Part shown: in pieces, positions 16,751-25,829 of the stretch
How positions within the stretch are numbered: position 1 is the first letter of the stretch
Layout: each line of letters starts with the position of its first letter
Assembly (NCBI GenBank): GCA_022510385.1
Contig: JAFLTQ010000009.1
Location: 1 to 64,000 of the forward strand
DNA length: 64,000 nucleotides
Direction: 5' to 3'
Source: Muribaculaceae bacterium
GTDB taxonomy: Bacteria > Bacteroidota > Bacteroidia > Bacteroidales > Muribaculaceae
Notes under the pieces: model-generated
Databases searched by the model: none
What the model was told of the DNA's origin: nothing
The model's input: the letters and a program-made list of their open reading frames with translations, nothing else
Position numbers and translations under genes: made by a program

Positions 16751-17689
16751 ATGAGTACAAAACTTTCCGAACCGGTTTTCAATCCCGAAAATTATTTTGC
16801 TGCTGAAGGTGATAAGGGGATGACATCCACCTCAGCCAATAAACTTGCCAATCTTGCTAAAGAAAGAAATCGGGAAGATATGTTGTTTATCGAGTCCGTA
16901 AGATTTGTAAATGAAGAGATGTCTCTTCTGACAAGTCCGGCCGAAAAAGTCTTGCTGTTGGAAGGGATGAAAGGGGATTCAGCTGATTTTTCAAAAATTA
17001 AAGAAGCCATGTTGAGGGTGGCTCGTTTCAACTCTTTCATCTCTTGGGTGAGAGAGGCCATAAAGGCAAAAGACTCTATGATCGGCAAGGTCAAGCTCAC
17101 ATCCTTAACGGAATGGTGTAAGAAAAATAATATCGACCTGCCTAAAGTTCCCCTCAACAAAGTTGAGGAAGATCTGGAAGAGAATCGTGCTGCATCCAAA
17201 ATCGGCATAGAGGATATGGCAAGATATTTCATCAATGAATCCAAAGCTTCTGTATTGGGCCAAGCAATACATCCTGAAGGCTCTATTGCGAGAGCGCGTA
17301 AGAATTTGATGGAGGCAAGTATTCGCCATTCCTATAAAGAAGGAGAAGGGAAAGATATGGTAATAACTACTCTCTCTCCGACTGCCGATATCAAAGCTGT
17401 GACAGATTTCTATATGAGCCTTCAAAGTGATTGGCGTCATGCAGAGTCTCTTGTTAATCAATCGAAAAATGAGTGGGAGCAGGCAGACAGTGAGCTTCGT
17501 CTGGAGCTCACCAACGAATACAACAAGAAGATGCGTGAGCATGAAAACCTGACGGCACGTATCAAATCCGACTGGGAGAAATGGAAGCTTGAAGAGGTGC
17601 GCAGAATAGGTAAACTGAAGATCCGTATCCCTCAGACACTCCAGCCGGTGCTTGACGAACTCTTAGCACTTGGAAAGGATTCTCAGTAA
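16751..17689 (+). CDS. conserved-looking hypothetical protein, mostly helical
   Basis: Not recognised. The 312-residue protein has no signal peptide and is largely helical. The C-terminal third (residues 215-300) is strongly charged and coiled-coil-like (SKNEWEQADSELRLELTNEY; IKSDWEKWKLEEVRRIGKLK). The middle contains EWCKKNNIDLPKVPLNKVEE. It stands alone, divergent from the nitroreductase gene, and is followed after 53 bases by the inverted-repeat element at 17743-18106. Codon use looks ordinary for the window. No function is proposed. Confidence 0.6.
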   Translation: MSTKLSEPVFNPENYFAAEGDKGMTSTSANKLANLAKERNREDMLFIESVRFVNEEMSLLTSPAEKVLLLEGMKGDSADFSKIKEAMLRVARFNSFISWVREAIKAKDSMIGKVKLTSLTEWCKKNNIDLPKVPLNKVEEDLEENRAASKIGIEDMARYFINESKASVLGQAIHPEGSIARARKNLMEASIRHSYKEGEGKDMVITTLSPTADIKAVTDFYMSLQSDWRHAESLVNQSKNEWEQADSELRLELTNEYNKKMREHENLTARIKSDWEKWKLEEVRRIGKLKIRIPQTLQPVLDELLALGKDSQ

Positions 17690-17742
17690 TTAGTAATGAA
17701 CAATTTTTTAACTGCTAATTTCTAATTGCTCATTGAAGATTT

Positions 17743-18106
17743 AAGAAGTGGCCGGGCGTTCCCGGAGTCCTGAAGTGGATAATGGGAACTTGCATCGGAA
17801 AGAGGGAAGACAGAAAAAGGCCATCAGGTGATGTTTCCCATCGGCATGACCTATGAGTTCATTACAGATGGAGGACATAGCAATCTTATCATTAATAAGA
17901 AATGATAACTGTCTTCATCCGCCGGGGCCTCTGTGCTCCATTGGCATAGTCCGCAAAACTATGCCAAGGTTCCCTCCGGAGTATTGGTCGGGATTGACCA
18001 TTGGAGAGGACCATAGACTTTGACTTTAGTGCGGATTGGAAGGTCTTAAACTTATTCCCGGGTCTTTGGCAAAATGCTTCCCCTTTCCCTTGACCGGCCA
18101 CTTCTT
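17743..18106 (+). ncRNA. inverted-repeat-bounded 364-bp element: candidate structured RNA or MITE
   Basis: The ends are perfect 13-bp inverted repeats: AAGAAGTGGCCGG at 17743-17755 and CCGGCCACTTCTT at 18094-18106, the latter running into a T tract. Inside are an 8-bp long-range pairing (GAAGACAG 17806-17813 with CTGTCTTC 17909-17916), a perfect 10-bp hairpin (TTGGCATAGT 17941-17950 with ACTATGCCAA 17958-17967) and a smaller hairpin (TGGTC 17985-17989 with GACCA 17996-18000). There is no convincing gene, only a short open stretch ending GGHSNLIINKK at 17905. It does not look like RNase P RNA, tmRNA, 6S or SRP RNA. A non-autonomous transposable element with terminal repeats is the main alternative. 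This explains most of the 537-base gap 17690-18226. Confidence 0.35.
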
Positions 18107-18184
18107 TTTTTAAGTGAGAGAAAGAATCATTTCAATTAAAGATTTTTAAAGATAATTATTATATAAAAATCTCTCCGGAAGAAG

Positions 18185-18192
18185 TAACTTTG
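18185..18192 (+). promoter_or_regulatory. probable -7 element for the nfeD-stomatin operon
   Basis: TAACTTTG followed by C matches the Bacteroidetes -7 consensus and lies 35 bases before the NfeD start codon. No TTTG is present about 20 bases upstream, so the -33 element is missing or weak. Confidence 0.4.
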
Positions 18193-18226
18193 CATTTAGA
18201 AGTTTTTTATACCAATCTACAGACTT

Positions 18227-18685
18227 ATGGAACTATGGGTTATTTGGCTAATCGCTGTGGGTGTTCTTTTGATTATTGAAGTTCTAACCCAAATGATGTG
18301 GGCTCTTTGTCTTGCTATAGGATGTGCGTCAGCCATAGCTTTGTCTTTGTTTGGTGTTCCTTTCTATTGGCAGATAATTTTAATGGCAGTGATGGCTTTA
18401 TTTGCTTATGTCGCTTTGGTGCCTGCATTTCAGAAATGGCATGCTCTCTCTGTAGATAAAAAAGGTAAATCTTCACGCACCGGTATGGATGCCTTATTAG
18501 GTCGCCGTGCAATTATTTCTGAAGAAGTTAGACCCGACCGTCCGGGAAGGGTAAGAATAGATGGAGATAACTGGCAAGTGAAATGTGTTAAAAATCAAAC
18601 TAAGATTCCAAGAGGCACTGAAGTAGTTGTCACAGGCTATGACTCCATCATTCTTGAAGTGGAGCCCTCTTCATCCCTTAAATAG
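18227..18685 (+). CDS. NfeD-family membrane protein
   Basis: A 152-residue protein with hydrophobic helices in the first 70 residues (LWVIWLIAVGVLLIIEVLT; IILMAVMALFAYVALVPAF). A soluble OB-fold-like C-terminal domain follows (MDALLGRRAIISEEVRPDRP; GRVRIDGDNWQVK), the NfeD C-terminal type. NfeD proteins pair with SPFH/stomatin proteins in membrane microdomains, and the stomatin-type gene is 26 bases downstream. This is the short form without the N-terminal ClpP-like protease domain. Confidence 0.88.
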   Translation: MELWVIWLIAVGVLLIIEVLTQMMWALCLAIGCASAIALSLFGVPFYWQIILMAVMALFAYVALVPAFQKWHALSVDKKGKSSRTGMDALLGRRAIISEEVRPDRPGRVRIDGDNWQVKCVKNQTKIPRGTEVVVTGYDSIILEVEPSSSLK

Positions 18686-18711
18686 TTTTGTTAACCTTTA
18701 AATCCTAAAAC

Positions 18712-19698
18712 ATGATAACAGCATGGATTTTGGCAGGCGTGATAGTACTGCTTGTGATTGTGATAATATACATGGGGATTATTGTGGTTCCCCAAAGTGA
18801 AACAAAAGTGGTGGAAAGATTAGGACGTTTCCATAAGGTTCTTCCTCCCGGCATTAATTTTGTGATACCTTTCATCGACAGACCGAAAGATATCTACAAG
18901 CGAACAATGAGAGTCGGGCTGAATGGGCGACCTATATCAAGTATGGCCACTACAAATAAGATAGACCTGAGGGAACAGGTTTATGATTTCCCATCCCAGC
19001 AAGTTATTACAAGGGATAATGTAACCACAGAGATCAATGCCCTTCTATATTTTCAAGTAGTGGATCCTAAAAAGGCTGTCTACGAAATTGATAACCTGCC
19101 CAATGCTATAGAAAAATTGACTCAGACCTCATTGAGAAATGTAATTGGAGAGCTTGAACTTGACGAAACCCTTACCTCACGCGACACTATAAATTCAAAA
19201 TTGCAGGTAATTTTAGATGAGGCCACAAATAAATGGGGAGTAAAAGTAAATAGAGTAGAGCTGCAAGATATCACCCCTCCGGAAAGCGTGAGGGTTGCAA
19301 TGGAGAAACAGATGCAGGCTGAGCGGAATAGAAGAGCCGAAATTTTAAATGCTGAAGGTGAGAAACAATCGCTTATATTACGTTCGGAAGGTGAAAAAGC
19401 ATCTATGATCAATGCCGCAGAAGCAACAAAAAAAGCTGAGATACTGAGAGCTGAAGGTGCTGCACAAGCCATTATTCTTAATGCTCAAGCAGAAGCCGAT
19501 GCTATTCTAAAAGTGGCTCAAGCAGTGGCTAACGGAAAAACTGATCCGGCCGCTTATATGCTTGCTATGAAATATATAGATACTTTGAAAGAAATGACTT
19601 CCGGTAAAGATAATAAAACAGTTTATATCCCTTATGAAGCTTCATCTGTTTTATCATCCTTAGGTTCAATTCAATCTTTGTTTGAAAAGAAAAATTAA
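18712..19698 (+). CDS. SPFH/Band 7 (stomatin, QmcA-like) membrane protein
   Basis: A 328-residue protein with one N-terminal membrane helix (ITAWILAGVIVLLVIVIIYM). The SPFH domain begins with VPQSETKVVERLGRFHKVLP and FVIPFIDRP. A long Ala/Glu-rich coiled coil follows (residues 200-270, with repeated AEGEKQ/SEGEKA motifs) that drives oligomerisation. Members form membrane-bound rings and help membrane protein quality control. Pairing with NfeD directly upstream is the standard arrangement. Confidence 0.9.
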   Translation: MITAWILAGVIVLLVIVIIYMGIIVVPQSETKVVERLGRFHKVLPPGINFVIPFIDRPKDIYKRTMRVGLNGRPISSMATTNKIDLREQVYDFPSQQVITRDNVTTEINALLYFQVVDPKKAVYEIDNLPNAIEKLTQTSLRNVIGELELDETLTSRDTINSKLQVILDEATNKWGVKVNRVELQDITPPESVRVAMEKQMQAERNRRAEILNAEGEKQSLILRSEGEKASMINAAEATKKAEILRAEGAAQAIILNAQAEADAILKVAQAVANGKTDPAAYMLAMKYIDTLKEMTSGKDNKTVYIPYEASSVLSSLGSIQSLFEKKN

Positions 19699-19811
19699 AC
19701 TCGCACAACGGCAGAGGTATAAGTCCTTTGTCTTTGCTTTTCAGATTTTTAAGCCAAAGCCAATAGTTGCCACCGGAATATCTATGCTTTTCTTTTTATA
19801 ATAAGATTTTT

Positions 19812-20744
19812 CTATTCATCCTTAAAGGAAGGAGGAATTCCTCTCAGTTTATATTCCACAACCTTTGCGATTCTCTTTTGACCCTTATCATTGGGATGAA
19901 GCCTGTCGGTCTCGGGATTGGCGATATAAATAGATTGATTGGGAAGAGCCGGCACAATGCCGCTTTCTGAGAAGAGGTCGATCACCGGGACACTCCAAAT
20001 TTTTGCTCCCTCTTTTATGGTCTCAACATAATCGTCGATAAAGAGGCCCAAAGCATTTGAATATTCTTCGGAAGGTTGTATGTTGTTCTCTCTGAATTTC
20101 GCATAACCCCGGTGAATAGGTGTGAGCACTACAATCTGTGTTTCCGGATAATGTCTTTTCAGATAGCCCAAGACGTTGTTGATTCTTCCGGTGAATGTAT
20201 TTTCATCCCTGTTATAATGTTTATGGTCGCGCCACACTTCCTCTCCATTGGCATTGACCTTGGACTTTGTCTTCGTAAAAAAATCACCTAAGGGCAACGA
20301 CTTATTATAGTCGTTTGTGCCTGCCCAGATGAAAATGGCATCCAGGTCGTCAGGATGTTCCTCTGTTAATCTCTGTGCCATTCCGGCAAGCTCTTTCCAT
20401 GTATATCCACTATGTGCATACGGAAGAGGTTCAATCCCAATAGACTCTTGTAAATAATCATAAAACCGTTTTTGTGAAACCCTCTTCATCTCCGGGTCGC
20501 TCATAGAGTCGCCAAGAATAGCCACCCTCTTCCCTCTCCATTCATTTCCCGAATAATCTTTCTCATTTTCAATACCCTTCTCCTCGTCAGCATTTGACGA
20601 GGCATCAGCATCTGCCTGAATAGCCTTGGAATTTCCGGATGAAAGACTTTCCTGCCGTCCGGAATTCATCGCTTCGGCCGGGATTATAGCCGGAATTGAA
20701 AATAAAATGAAATTAAGAATTACTGTTATTTTCATATTTTTCAA
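19812..20744 (-). CDS. secreted SGNH/GDSL-family hydrolase
   Basis: A 310-residue exported protein: signal peptide (MKNMKITVILNFILFSIPA), then a Ser/Asp/Glu-rich linker to about residue 65. The SGNH domain has RVAILGDSMSD (catalytic Ser block), IWAGTNDY (block III Asn) and DRLHPNDKGQ (catalytic Asp and His). Family members are esterases or carbohydrate deacetylases; the substrate here cannot be told. It converges with the stomatin gene and lies just downstream of a decayed glycosidase tail on the same strand, so it may be the survivor of a small carbohydrate locus. Confidence 0.82.
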   Translation of the reverse strand: MKNMKITVILNFILFSIPAIIPAEAMNSGRQESLSSGNSKAIQADADASSNADEEKGIENEKDYSGNEWRGKRVAILGDSMSDPEMKRVSQKRFYDYLQESIGIEPLPYAHSGYTWKELAGMAQRLTEEHPDDLDAIFIWAGTNDYNKSLPLGDFFTKTKSKVNANGEEVWRDHKHYNRDENTFTGRINNVLGYLKRHYPETQIVVLTPIHRGYAKFRENNIQPSEEYSNALGLFIDDYVETIKEGAKIWSVPVIDLFSESGIVPALPNQSIYIANPETDRLHPNDKGQKRIAKVVEYKLRGIPPSFKDE

Positions 20745-20747
20745 AAT

Positions 20748-20867
20748 TTATTCTATTACTGCAGCATAGCCACCGTTACGTGACATTTTCACCTTTATCT
20801 TATCTTCTTTTCTCACTTTCTTCACATCCTTTTTGTAATGCATAGCCTGTGTAGGTGCATTCACTCA
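20748..20867 (-). pseudogene. 3' remnant of a glycoside hydrolase gene (GH97-like C-terminus)
   Basis: Reading the minus strand, an open frame of about 39 codons without a proper start ends at a TAA (20748-20750). It encodes VNAPTQAMHYKKDVKKV and then DKIKVKMSRNGGYAAVIE. This matches the usual C-terminal pattern of GH97 enzymes (an xNAMxYK stretch, then a KVKMxxNGGxAAxI ending). A stop precedes it and no catalytic region remains. It is therefore a decayed tail rather than a small gene. The family call is from memory of the motif and is moderate. Confidence 0.45.
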
Positions 20868-20878
20868 GGATTCAATAT

Positions 20879-20905
20879 AGGCGGAATGTATGCAACACTC
20901 CGCCT
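20879..20905 (-). terminator. hairpin downstream of the BspA-like gene
   Basis: AGGCGGA at 20879-20885 pairs with TCCGCCT at 20899-20905 around a 13-base loop, 36 bases beyond the stop codon of the minus-strand BspA-like gene. There is no strong T tract on the minus strand, so termination efficiency is uncertain. Confidence 0.45.
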
Positions 20906-20940
20906 TGATTATAGAGACACTTTATTTCCGAATTATTATA

Positions 20941-23900
20941 TTACCGAATTATAACCTTCTTGCCATTTATGATATAAAGTCCCGGCTCAAGTTTATTGAG
21001 TTCAGATTTGCTTTGAACTGTCAGAATATTCACTCCTTGAACATTATAAACTCTATAAGGACCATCACTGTCTATAGCTTCCAAATCGTTTACACTTTCT
21101 GTAGAGTCCGGATTTACTGTCACCACACAAATTGCATATGCATTCCCACAGACTGCTGAAATTGAGGTCGAACCGGATGACAAAGCCTTGACAATTCCAT
21201 CTTGATCAACTGTCGCAACCTCCGGATTACTTGAAATCCATTTTACGGTTGAATCCGTGACAGTCGATGGATAAACTGTTGCAACCAATTGATATTCTTC
21301 ATTTTTATTCAAAGTCAGCTCTGTATAATTTAATGTTATGGTTTCAGCTTCTGTGGCTATGACAGTTATCGTGCATGTAGCAGATATCCCCTTATAAGTG
21401 GCAGTAATAGTTGCTTCTCCAACAGCCACTGCAGTCACTTCTCCCGTTGAGGAAACTTCTGCCACTTTAGAAGCGCTTGAAGTCCACGTCACATCTGTTG
21501 CGGCTACATTTGCAGGATTAACAATTTGAAGCTGAATCTTTTCTTCCACCTTTAACGTATAAAGATTGTAATTTAAAATTATTTCTTCCGGTGTTGCCTC
21601 CTCAACAGTCACCTCACACGACCCATAAACGTCACCACAAGTAGCCGTAATCGTAGATGTGCCGGCCTGAAGAGCTGTAATTTTACCATCTTGAGACACT
21701 GTTGCCACCGTTGTATTTGAAGAAGTCCAAGTGACAATTGGATTTGTTGTATTAGCCGGCAAAACTGTGGCACTCAATTGTTGAGACTGGCCTTTCTTCA
21801 ATGTCAAGGCAGTAAAATCAAGAGAAACACTTGATGCCGGAATATCCGACACTGTAACTTCACAAGATGCAATCTGAGTTCCACAAGTTGCTGTAATTAT
21901 GCTATGCCCGGCCTTGAGAGCTGTGATGATACCGTTATTGTCAACCAAAGCCACATTCTCATTAGAAGATGCCCATACAACAACATCCGTAGTGTTTGCC
22001 GGGAGTACAGTTTCAATCAGGTCATACAAATCTCCGACAAAAAGATTTAATTTTGTCTCGTTCAGAGTGATGGAAGTTGCCGGTTGAAGAACAGTCACCG
22101 CGCAAGAGGCATTAGCCGCTCCACAAGCAACTGTGATAACAGTGGTTCCGGGAGAAACACCTTTGACAATTCCATTTGTTACAGTGGCAATCTCAGGATT
22201 AAGAGAAGTCCATGTAAGAACAGGATCTGTAGTATTAGCCGGCAATACTCCTGCTTGTAATGATTGGGTGCCGTTTACATTAATTGTAATGGATGATAAA
22301 CCAAGTATTACTTGTTCAGCCAATATCGGTTCTACTATTATTGTGCAGGCAGCTGTTTGAGAACCATTCTGAGCTGTAATCGTAGCAGTTCCAACTCCTA
22401 CTGCTGTCACTAACCCCTCTTTTACACTCACCACGGAACTGTCAGATGTTGTCCAGGTTATGGTTTGATCTGTTGTGTTTGTAGGATATACACTTGCCGT
22501 TAACTGTTGTGCAGCTCCGATTTTCAATGTCAAGGCGGAATAGTTCATCACTAATTGCTCCGACGGAATCGGGTTAACAGTTACGCTACAGGTAGCTTTT
22601 ACATTTCCACATTCCGCGGTGATATTAGCTGTGCCCTGGGCTATGGCAATTACTTCACCGGTTGTCGAAACTGATGCAACCGACGCATTGTCTGAAATCC
22701 AGGTTATGGTCTTGTCTGTTGTATTCTCCGGATTTACAGTAGCGGTTAATTGCAATGACTGTCCAATAAATACAGCCTCTGAAGTTGTATTTAAAGTGAT
22801 ACTTTGAGCTTCAATTGGAGTAACTGTAACGCTACAATTAGCGGTCACCTGTCCAACCATGGCTCTAATATTTGCTGTTCCCACTCCTACAGCTGTAACA
22901 ACTCCGTTATTTACAACTGCCACCGACGGATCATTAGTATCCCACATCACATCCTTATAAGTGGTATTCTCCGGATTTACAGTAGCATTGAGAGTGAGGC
23001 TTTCTCCAATCTTAAGGCTTATATTTTCTTGATCAAGAGAGACTGAAGATGCTTCAATAGGCTTAACCGTTATAGCAATGGTTCCATTGATATTATCATT
23101 TGTAGCAGTTATAACGGTGGCACCATCTGACACTGCTTTAAGGTAACCCGTTTTTGGATCTATCGTGGCTACGTTAGGATTTGATGAACTCCAGGAAAGA
23201 TTAGGGATGATTGTCGTGGGGAAGACAACCGCGGAGAGCGTCAGAGAATCCCCGATATAAATATCTCCTACAGGAGGAGTGATCACCACTGATTCATCAG
23301 GATTAGCCGAAACCACTACATCACAATAAGCGGTTTGTGAATCAATAGATACTGACACACGACCTGTTCCAATTTGCCTTGCTGTAACCAGACCGTTTTC
23401 ATTAATCTCAATACAACCTGACGGATTTGCGCTTACTAACGCCCATGTGATTTCACCGGTCGCATCAATGGGTTCGAGAATTGCGGTTAACTGAGCTGTC
23501 AGGCCAGTGTTGATGTTTAAGATGGATGGAGTTATGGCGACACTCGTTGCCGGCATCTCTATAGCTTCGATATTGGCGAATTTACCCCATAGTTGACTGT
23601 TCTCATAGTTGGAGAGGGCTGTCTTGTAGACGTATAACTTAGCATTGTTATAGGCTGCTGTGCTGAAAGAGGTAGATGAAATTGCCGGAATTGTGCGGCT
23701 AAGACTTGTAATTGAGGTCAGACCCGAACAATAGAATCCATAGTCGCCAATTGAATTAACGGAGGCCGGTATGGTCAGGGTGGTCAAAGCATTGCAACCA
23801 CTGAAACAATTGGCCGGAATTGAGGATACTCCTTCCTCTATGGTGAGAGATGTAAGACCCGTGCAACCATTGAATACATTTTTTCCTAAGGTCAATACTG

Positions 23901-24516
23901 AACTCGGGATAGTTACATTTTCCAAATCTTTACAATTTGCAAATGCATTATCTCCAATGTAAACCACGCTTTTAGGAATATTGATGGAAGTCAATCCAGT
24001 ATATGAAAATGTATAAGCCTCTATAGCGGTAAGTTCTGAGGGAAGTGAGATATTTGTAAGCAATTTACAGTTATAGAAGGCATTCCTTCCTATACTGTTA
24101 ACACTCTCAGGTATAGTTACTGAAGTCAACGTTTCATTATCCAAGAAACCATATTCCCCGATTTGGGTCACTCCCTCGCTGATAGTAACGCTTGTGCACC
24201 TGTCAAAACCATAGCTGCCGACTGCAACAACAGTATAATTGTCGCTTGAACTTGGATTCTGAACAGTTGCGGGAATTATGACTTCTCCTGTTTTGTTGTT
24301 ACCATAAACAAAGATTAATTTTCTTTGATTGTAATCAATGTATGAATAGCCGGCTTTTGTCTGGCAGGTCTTGTTTGCTTCATCAACAATCGTATATGTG
24401 ATTCCATCTACCGTAAAGTCTAACGACTCTGCCGGAGTCGGGTTTGTCCCGGAAGTTTGAGCAATAACCGGAATCCCGATAAGAGCGGCAAGCAGTGATA
24501 ATAAGGATTTATTCAT
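20941..24516 (-). CDS. BspA-like leucine-rich repeat surface protein with ten bacterial Ig-like domains
   Basis: An 1191-residue secreted protein with signal peptide MNKSLLSLLAALIGIPVIAQ. Residues 70-310 are BspA-type (LRR_5) repeats (SVTISEGVTQIGEYGF; SVNSIGRNAFYNCK; SVVYIGDNAFANCK). From about residue 330 come ten Big_2-type Ig-like units, each with a start like SVSLDQENISLKIGESLTL and a core VTWTSSNPxVATV-like strand. The last 40 residues end LEPGLYIINGKKVIIR, a type IX-like sorting tail. Likely a cell-surface adhesin or binding protein. It lies 75 bases after the papain-like peptidase gene and is probably co-transcribed with it. Confidence 0.85.
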   Translation of the reverse strand: MNKSLLSLLAALIGIPVIAQTSGTNPTPAESLDFTVDGITYTIVDEANKTCQTKAGYSYIDYNQRKLIFVYGNNKTGEVIIPATVQNPSSSDNYTVVAVGSYGFDRCTSVTISEGVTQIGEYGFLDNETLTSVTIPESVNSIGRNAFYNCKLLTNISLPSELTAIEAYTFSYTGLTSINIPKSVVYIGDNAFANCKDLENVTIPSSVLTLGKNVFNGCTGLTSLTIEEGVSSIPANCFSGCNALTTLTIPASVNSIGDYGFYCSGLTSITSLSRTIPAISSTSFSTAAYNNAKLYVYKTALSNYENSQLWGKFANIEAIEMPATSVAITPSILNINTGLTAQLTAILEPIDATGEITWALVSANPSGCIEINENGLVTARQIGTGRVSVSIDSQTAYCDVVVSANPDESVVITPPVGDIYIGDSLTLSAVVFPTTIIPNLSWSSSNPNVATIDPKTGYLKAVSDGATVITATNDNINGTIAITVKPIEASSVSLDQENISLKIGESLTLNATVNPENTTYKDVMWDTNDPSVAVVNNGVVTAVGVGTANIRAMVGQVTANCSVTVTPIEAQSITLNTTSEAVFIGQSLQLTATVNPENTTDKTITWISDNASVASVSTTGEVIAIAQGTANITAECGNVKATCSVTVNPIPSEQLVMNYSALTLKIGAAQQLTASVYPTNTTDQTITWTTSDSSVVSVKEGLVTAVGVGTATITAQNGSQTAACTIIVEPILAEQVILGLSSITINVNGTQSLQAGVLPANTTDPVLTWTSLNPEIATVTNGIVKGVSPGTTVITVACGAANASCAVTVLQPATSITLNETKLNLFVGDLYDLIETVLPANTTDVVVWASSNENVALVDNNGIITALKAGHSIITATCGTQIASCEVTVSDIPASSVSLDFTALTLKKGQSQQLSATVLPANTTNPIVTWTSSNTTVATVSQDGKITALQAGTSTITATCGDVYGSCEVTVEEATPEEIILNYNLYTLKVEEKIQLQIVNPANVAATDVTWTSSASKVAEVSSTGEVTAVAVGEATITATYKGISATCTITVIATEAETITLNYTELTLNKNEEYQLVATVYPSTVTDSTVKWISSNPEVATVDQDGIVKALSSGSTSISAVCGNAYAICVVTVNPDSTESVNDLEAIDSDGPYRVYNVQGVNILTVQSKSELNKLEPGLYIINGKKVIIR

Positions 24517-24591
24517 AACTCAAATTTTATAACTTCAAAAACATAAAAATAGATTTACCTTTCTCTTCCGGTTCTTACCGCTCCCGGATTT

Positions 24592-25806
24592 TTATTTCAC
24601 TTTCGACTTGATATTCTTCGGCAGAGAGTCTTTATTGACTAAAACTGATAGGGTTTTCTCAAGAAAATATGGTTCTGAAACATATAAAAAGCCATTATAT
24701 AGTTGATTTGTGTCCCATGAATTTTTTACCTTGTAATAACGGTTACCCTCTTGGTCAGTCGCATACCCTACGATGACCATACCATGGTCGTCGGTGGTCT
24801 CATAATTGTCAAACGTCTTTTGACGTGATTCCTGAGTAACTTTACGCTCTTTGACGGGGCCTTTGATCTTATATGTTGCATTTTCACGGTCTCTGTCTGA
24901 GAGTTGTACCCATCTTGAAAGCTCGGTGCCTTCTAAATCAGCACCGGTTTTAGGTTCAGGGAGCAATGCAAATCCATTGCGCCATTGGAATCCACCCTCT
25001 GAAACATCAGCACTCCAACATACTGTATATCCATTATCCAATGCATTATCCACAGCTGCTTTAAGCTCATCCATCGGCACATTGAAACTTTCAGCCCATG
25101 TCCAGTTATCCGGAATCTCGATAGAAAAGTTTTCATAGAATGGATGATGGGTGTAGGAGGTCAAGGATATAAAATCATCGCCTGAGATTCCCAATTCCTT
25201 AGCATAGCTTTGAGGCGTGTAGCTTTTCCCATTGACAGTGAAAGTCTCCGGAACCGGACCCAAATAAGCATCTAAAATACCTATAAATCCCGGCAGCCAT
25301 GCCGTAGAAAGTTTTCTGTTTGGATTCCTCTTCACTGCATCCAGATATCCCTTCAAAACAGCATCCAGCTCTCCATGATTATGTTTGTCTTCGCCATAAT
25401 TAAGTCCCGGATAAACTGCTTCAGGAACAACTCCATAATTATCCGCCACATAGAGCACATCAGTGGCAGCTCCTCCGGCAGCAAAATTGGTCACTCCATT
25501 AGTCCTTATATATTTCTTAGCCTTATCGATATAGCAATTCCTCACTGCAAACATCTCTGAAAGATCTAATTCTTCTCCCCCTCTTCTCATAATATCCTCT
25601 TCGAGAAAAGATGTGGCAGAAAAGCTCCAACATGTCCCGGATTTATTCTGATCTTTGACTGATGTTGTCGGATTAACTTTTACATCGGTGAATTTAAATC
25701 CTGTTGAGTCGGGCACTATAACCTCGGGATCTCCTGCCGGAGCTACATAACCTGTTGCATAGGCTGCAGCGGGGAGCAGCAATAAAGATAATAATAGCTG
25801 TTTCAT
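24592..25806 (-). CDS. secreted C1-family cysteine peptidase (aminopeptidase C/bleomycin hydrolase-like)
   Basis: A 404-residue papain-fold peptidase. The Met at 25806 gives the signal peptide MKQLLLSLLLLPAAAYA; an ATG seven codons upstream (25827) would only add a hydrophilic stretch. Catalytic motifs are QNKSGTCWSFS (Cys59), DDHGMVIVGY (His) and VKNSWD (Asn). The spacing and inserts between Cys and His resemble the PepC/bleomycin hydrolase branch rather than short papains, but unlike cytoplasmic PepC this protein is exported. It could trim peptides in the periplasm or outside the cell. It is first in a two-gene operon with the BspA-like protein. Confidence 0.85.
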   Translation of the reverse strand: MKQLLLSLLLLPAAAYATGYVAPAGDPEVIVPDSTGFKFTDVKVNPTTSVKDQNKSGTCWSFSATSFLEEDIMRRGGEELDLSEMFAVRNCYIDKAKKYIRTNGVTNFAAGGAATDVLYVADNYGVVPEAVYPGLNYGEDKHNHGELDAVLKGYLDAVKRNPNRKLSTAWLPGFIGILDAYLGPVPETFTVNGKSYTPQSYAKELGISGDDFISLTSYTHHPFYENFSIEIPDNWTWAESFNVPMDELKAAVDNALDNGYTVCWSADVSEGGFQWRNGFALLPEPKTGADLEGTELSRWVQLSDRDRENATYKIKGPVKERKVTQESRQKTFDNYETTDDHGMVIVGYATDQEGNRYYKVKNSWDTNQLYNGFLYVSEPYFLEKTLSVLVNKDSLPKNIKSKVK

Positions 25807-25829
25807 AATTATTCCTTTTTTATGCAAAT

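Noticed and set aside
17801..17905. Short open stretch ending GGHSNLIINKK as a decayed gene inside the element
   Set aside because: It has a protein-like look but no start, no domain and is only about 40 codons. I could not link it to a known protein, so it is mentioned only within the element.
17892..18101. A 69-codon minus-strand open frame inside the inverted-repeat element
   Set aside because: It is proline- and arginine-rich with no family resemblance and overlaps the proposed stems; the base-pairing explains the sequence better.
17743..18106. RNase P RNA or tmRNA as an explanation of the structured element
   Set aside because: The conserved RNase P core and the tmRNA alanine-type acceptor ends are not seen at the expected places.
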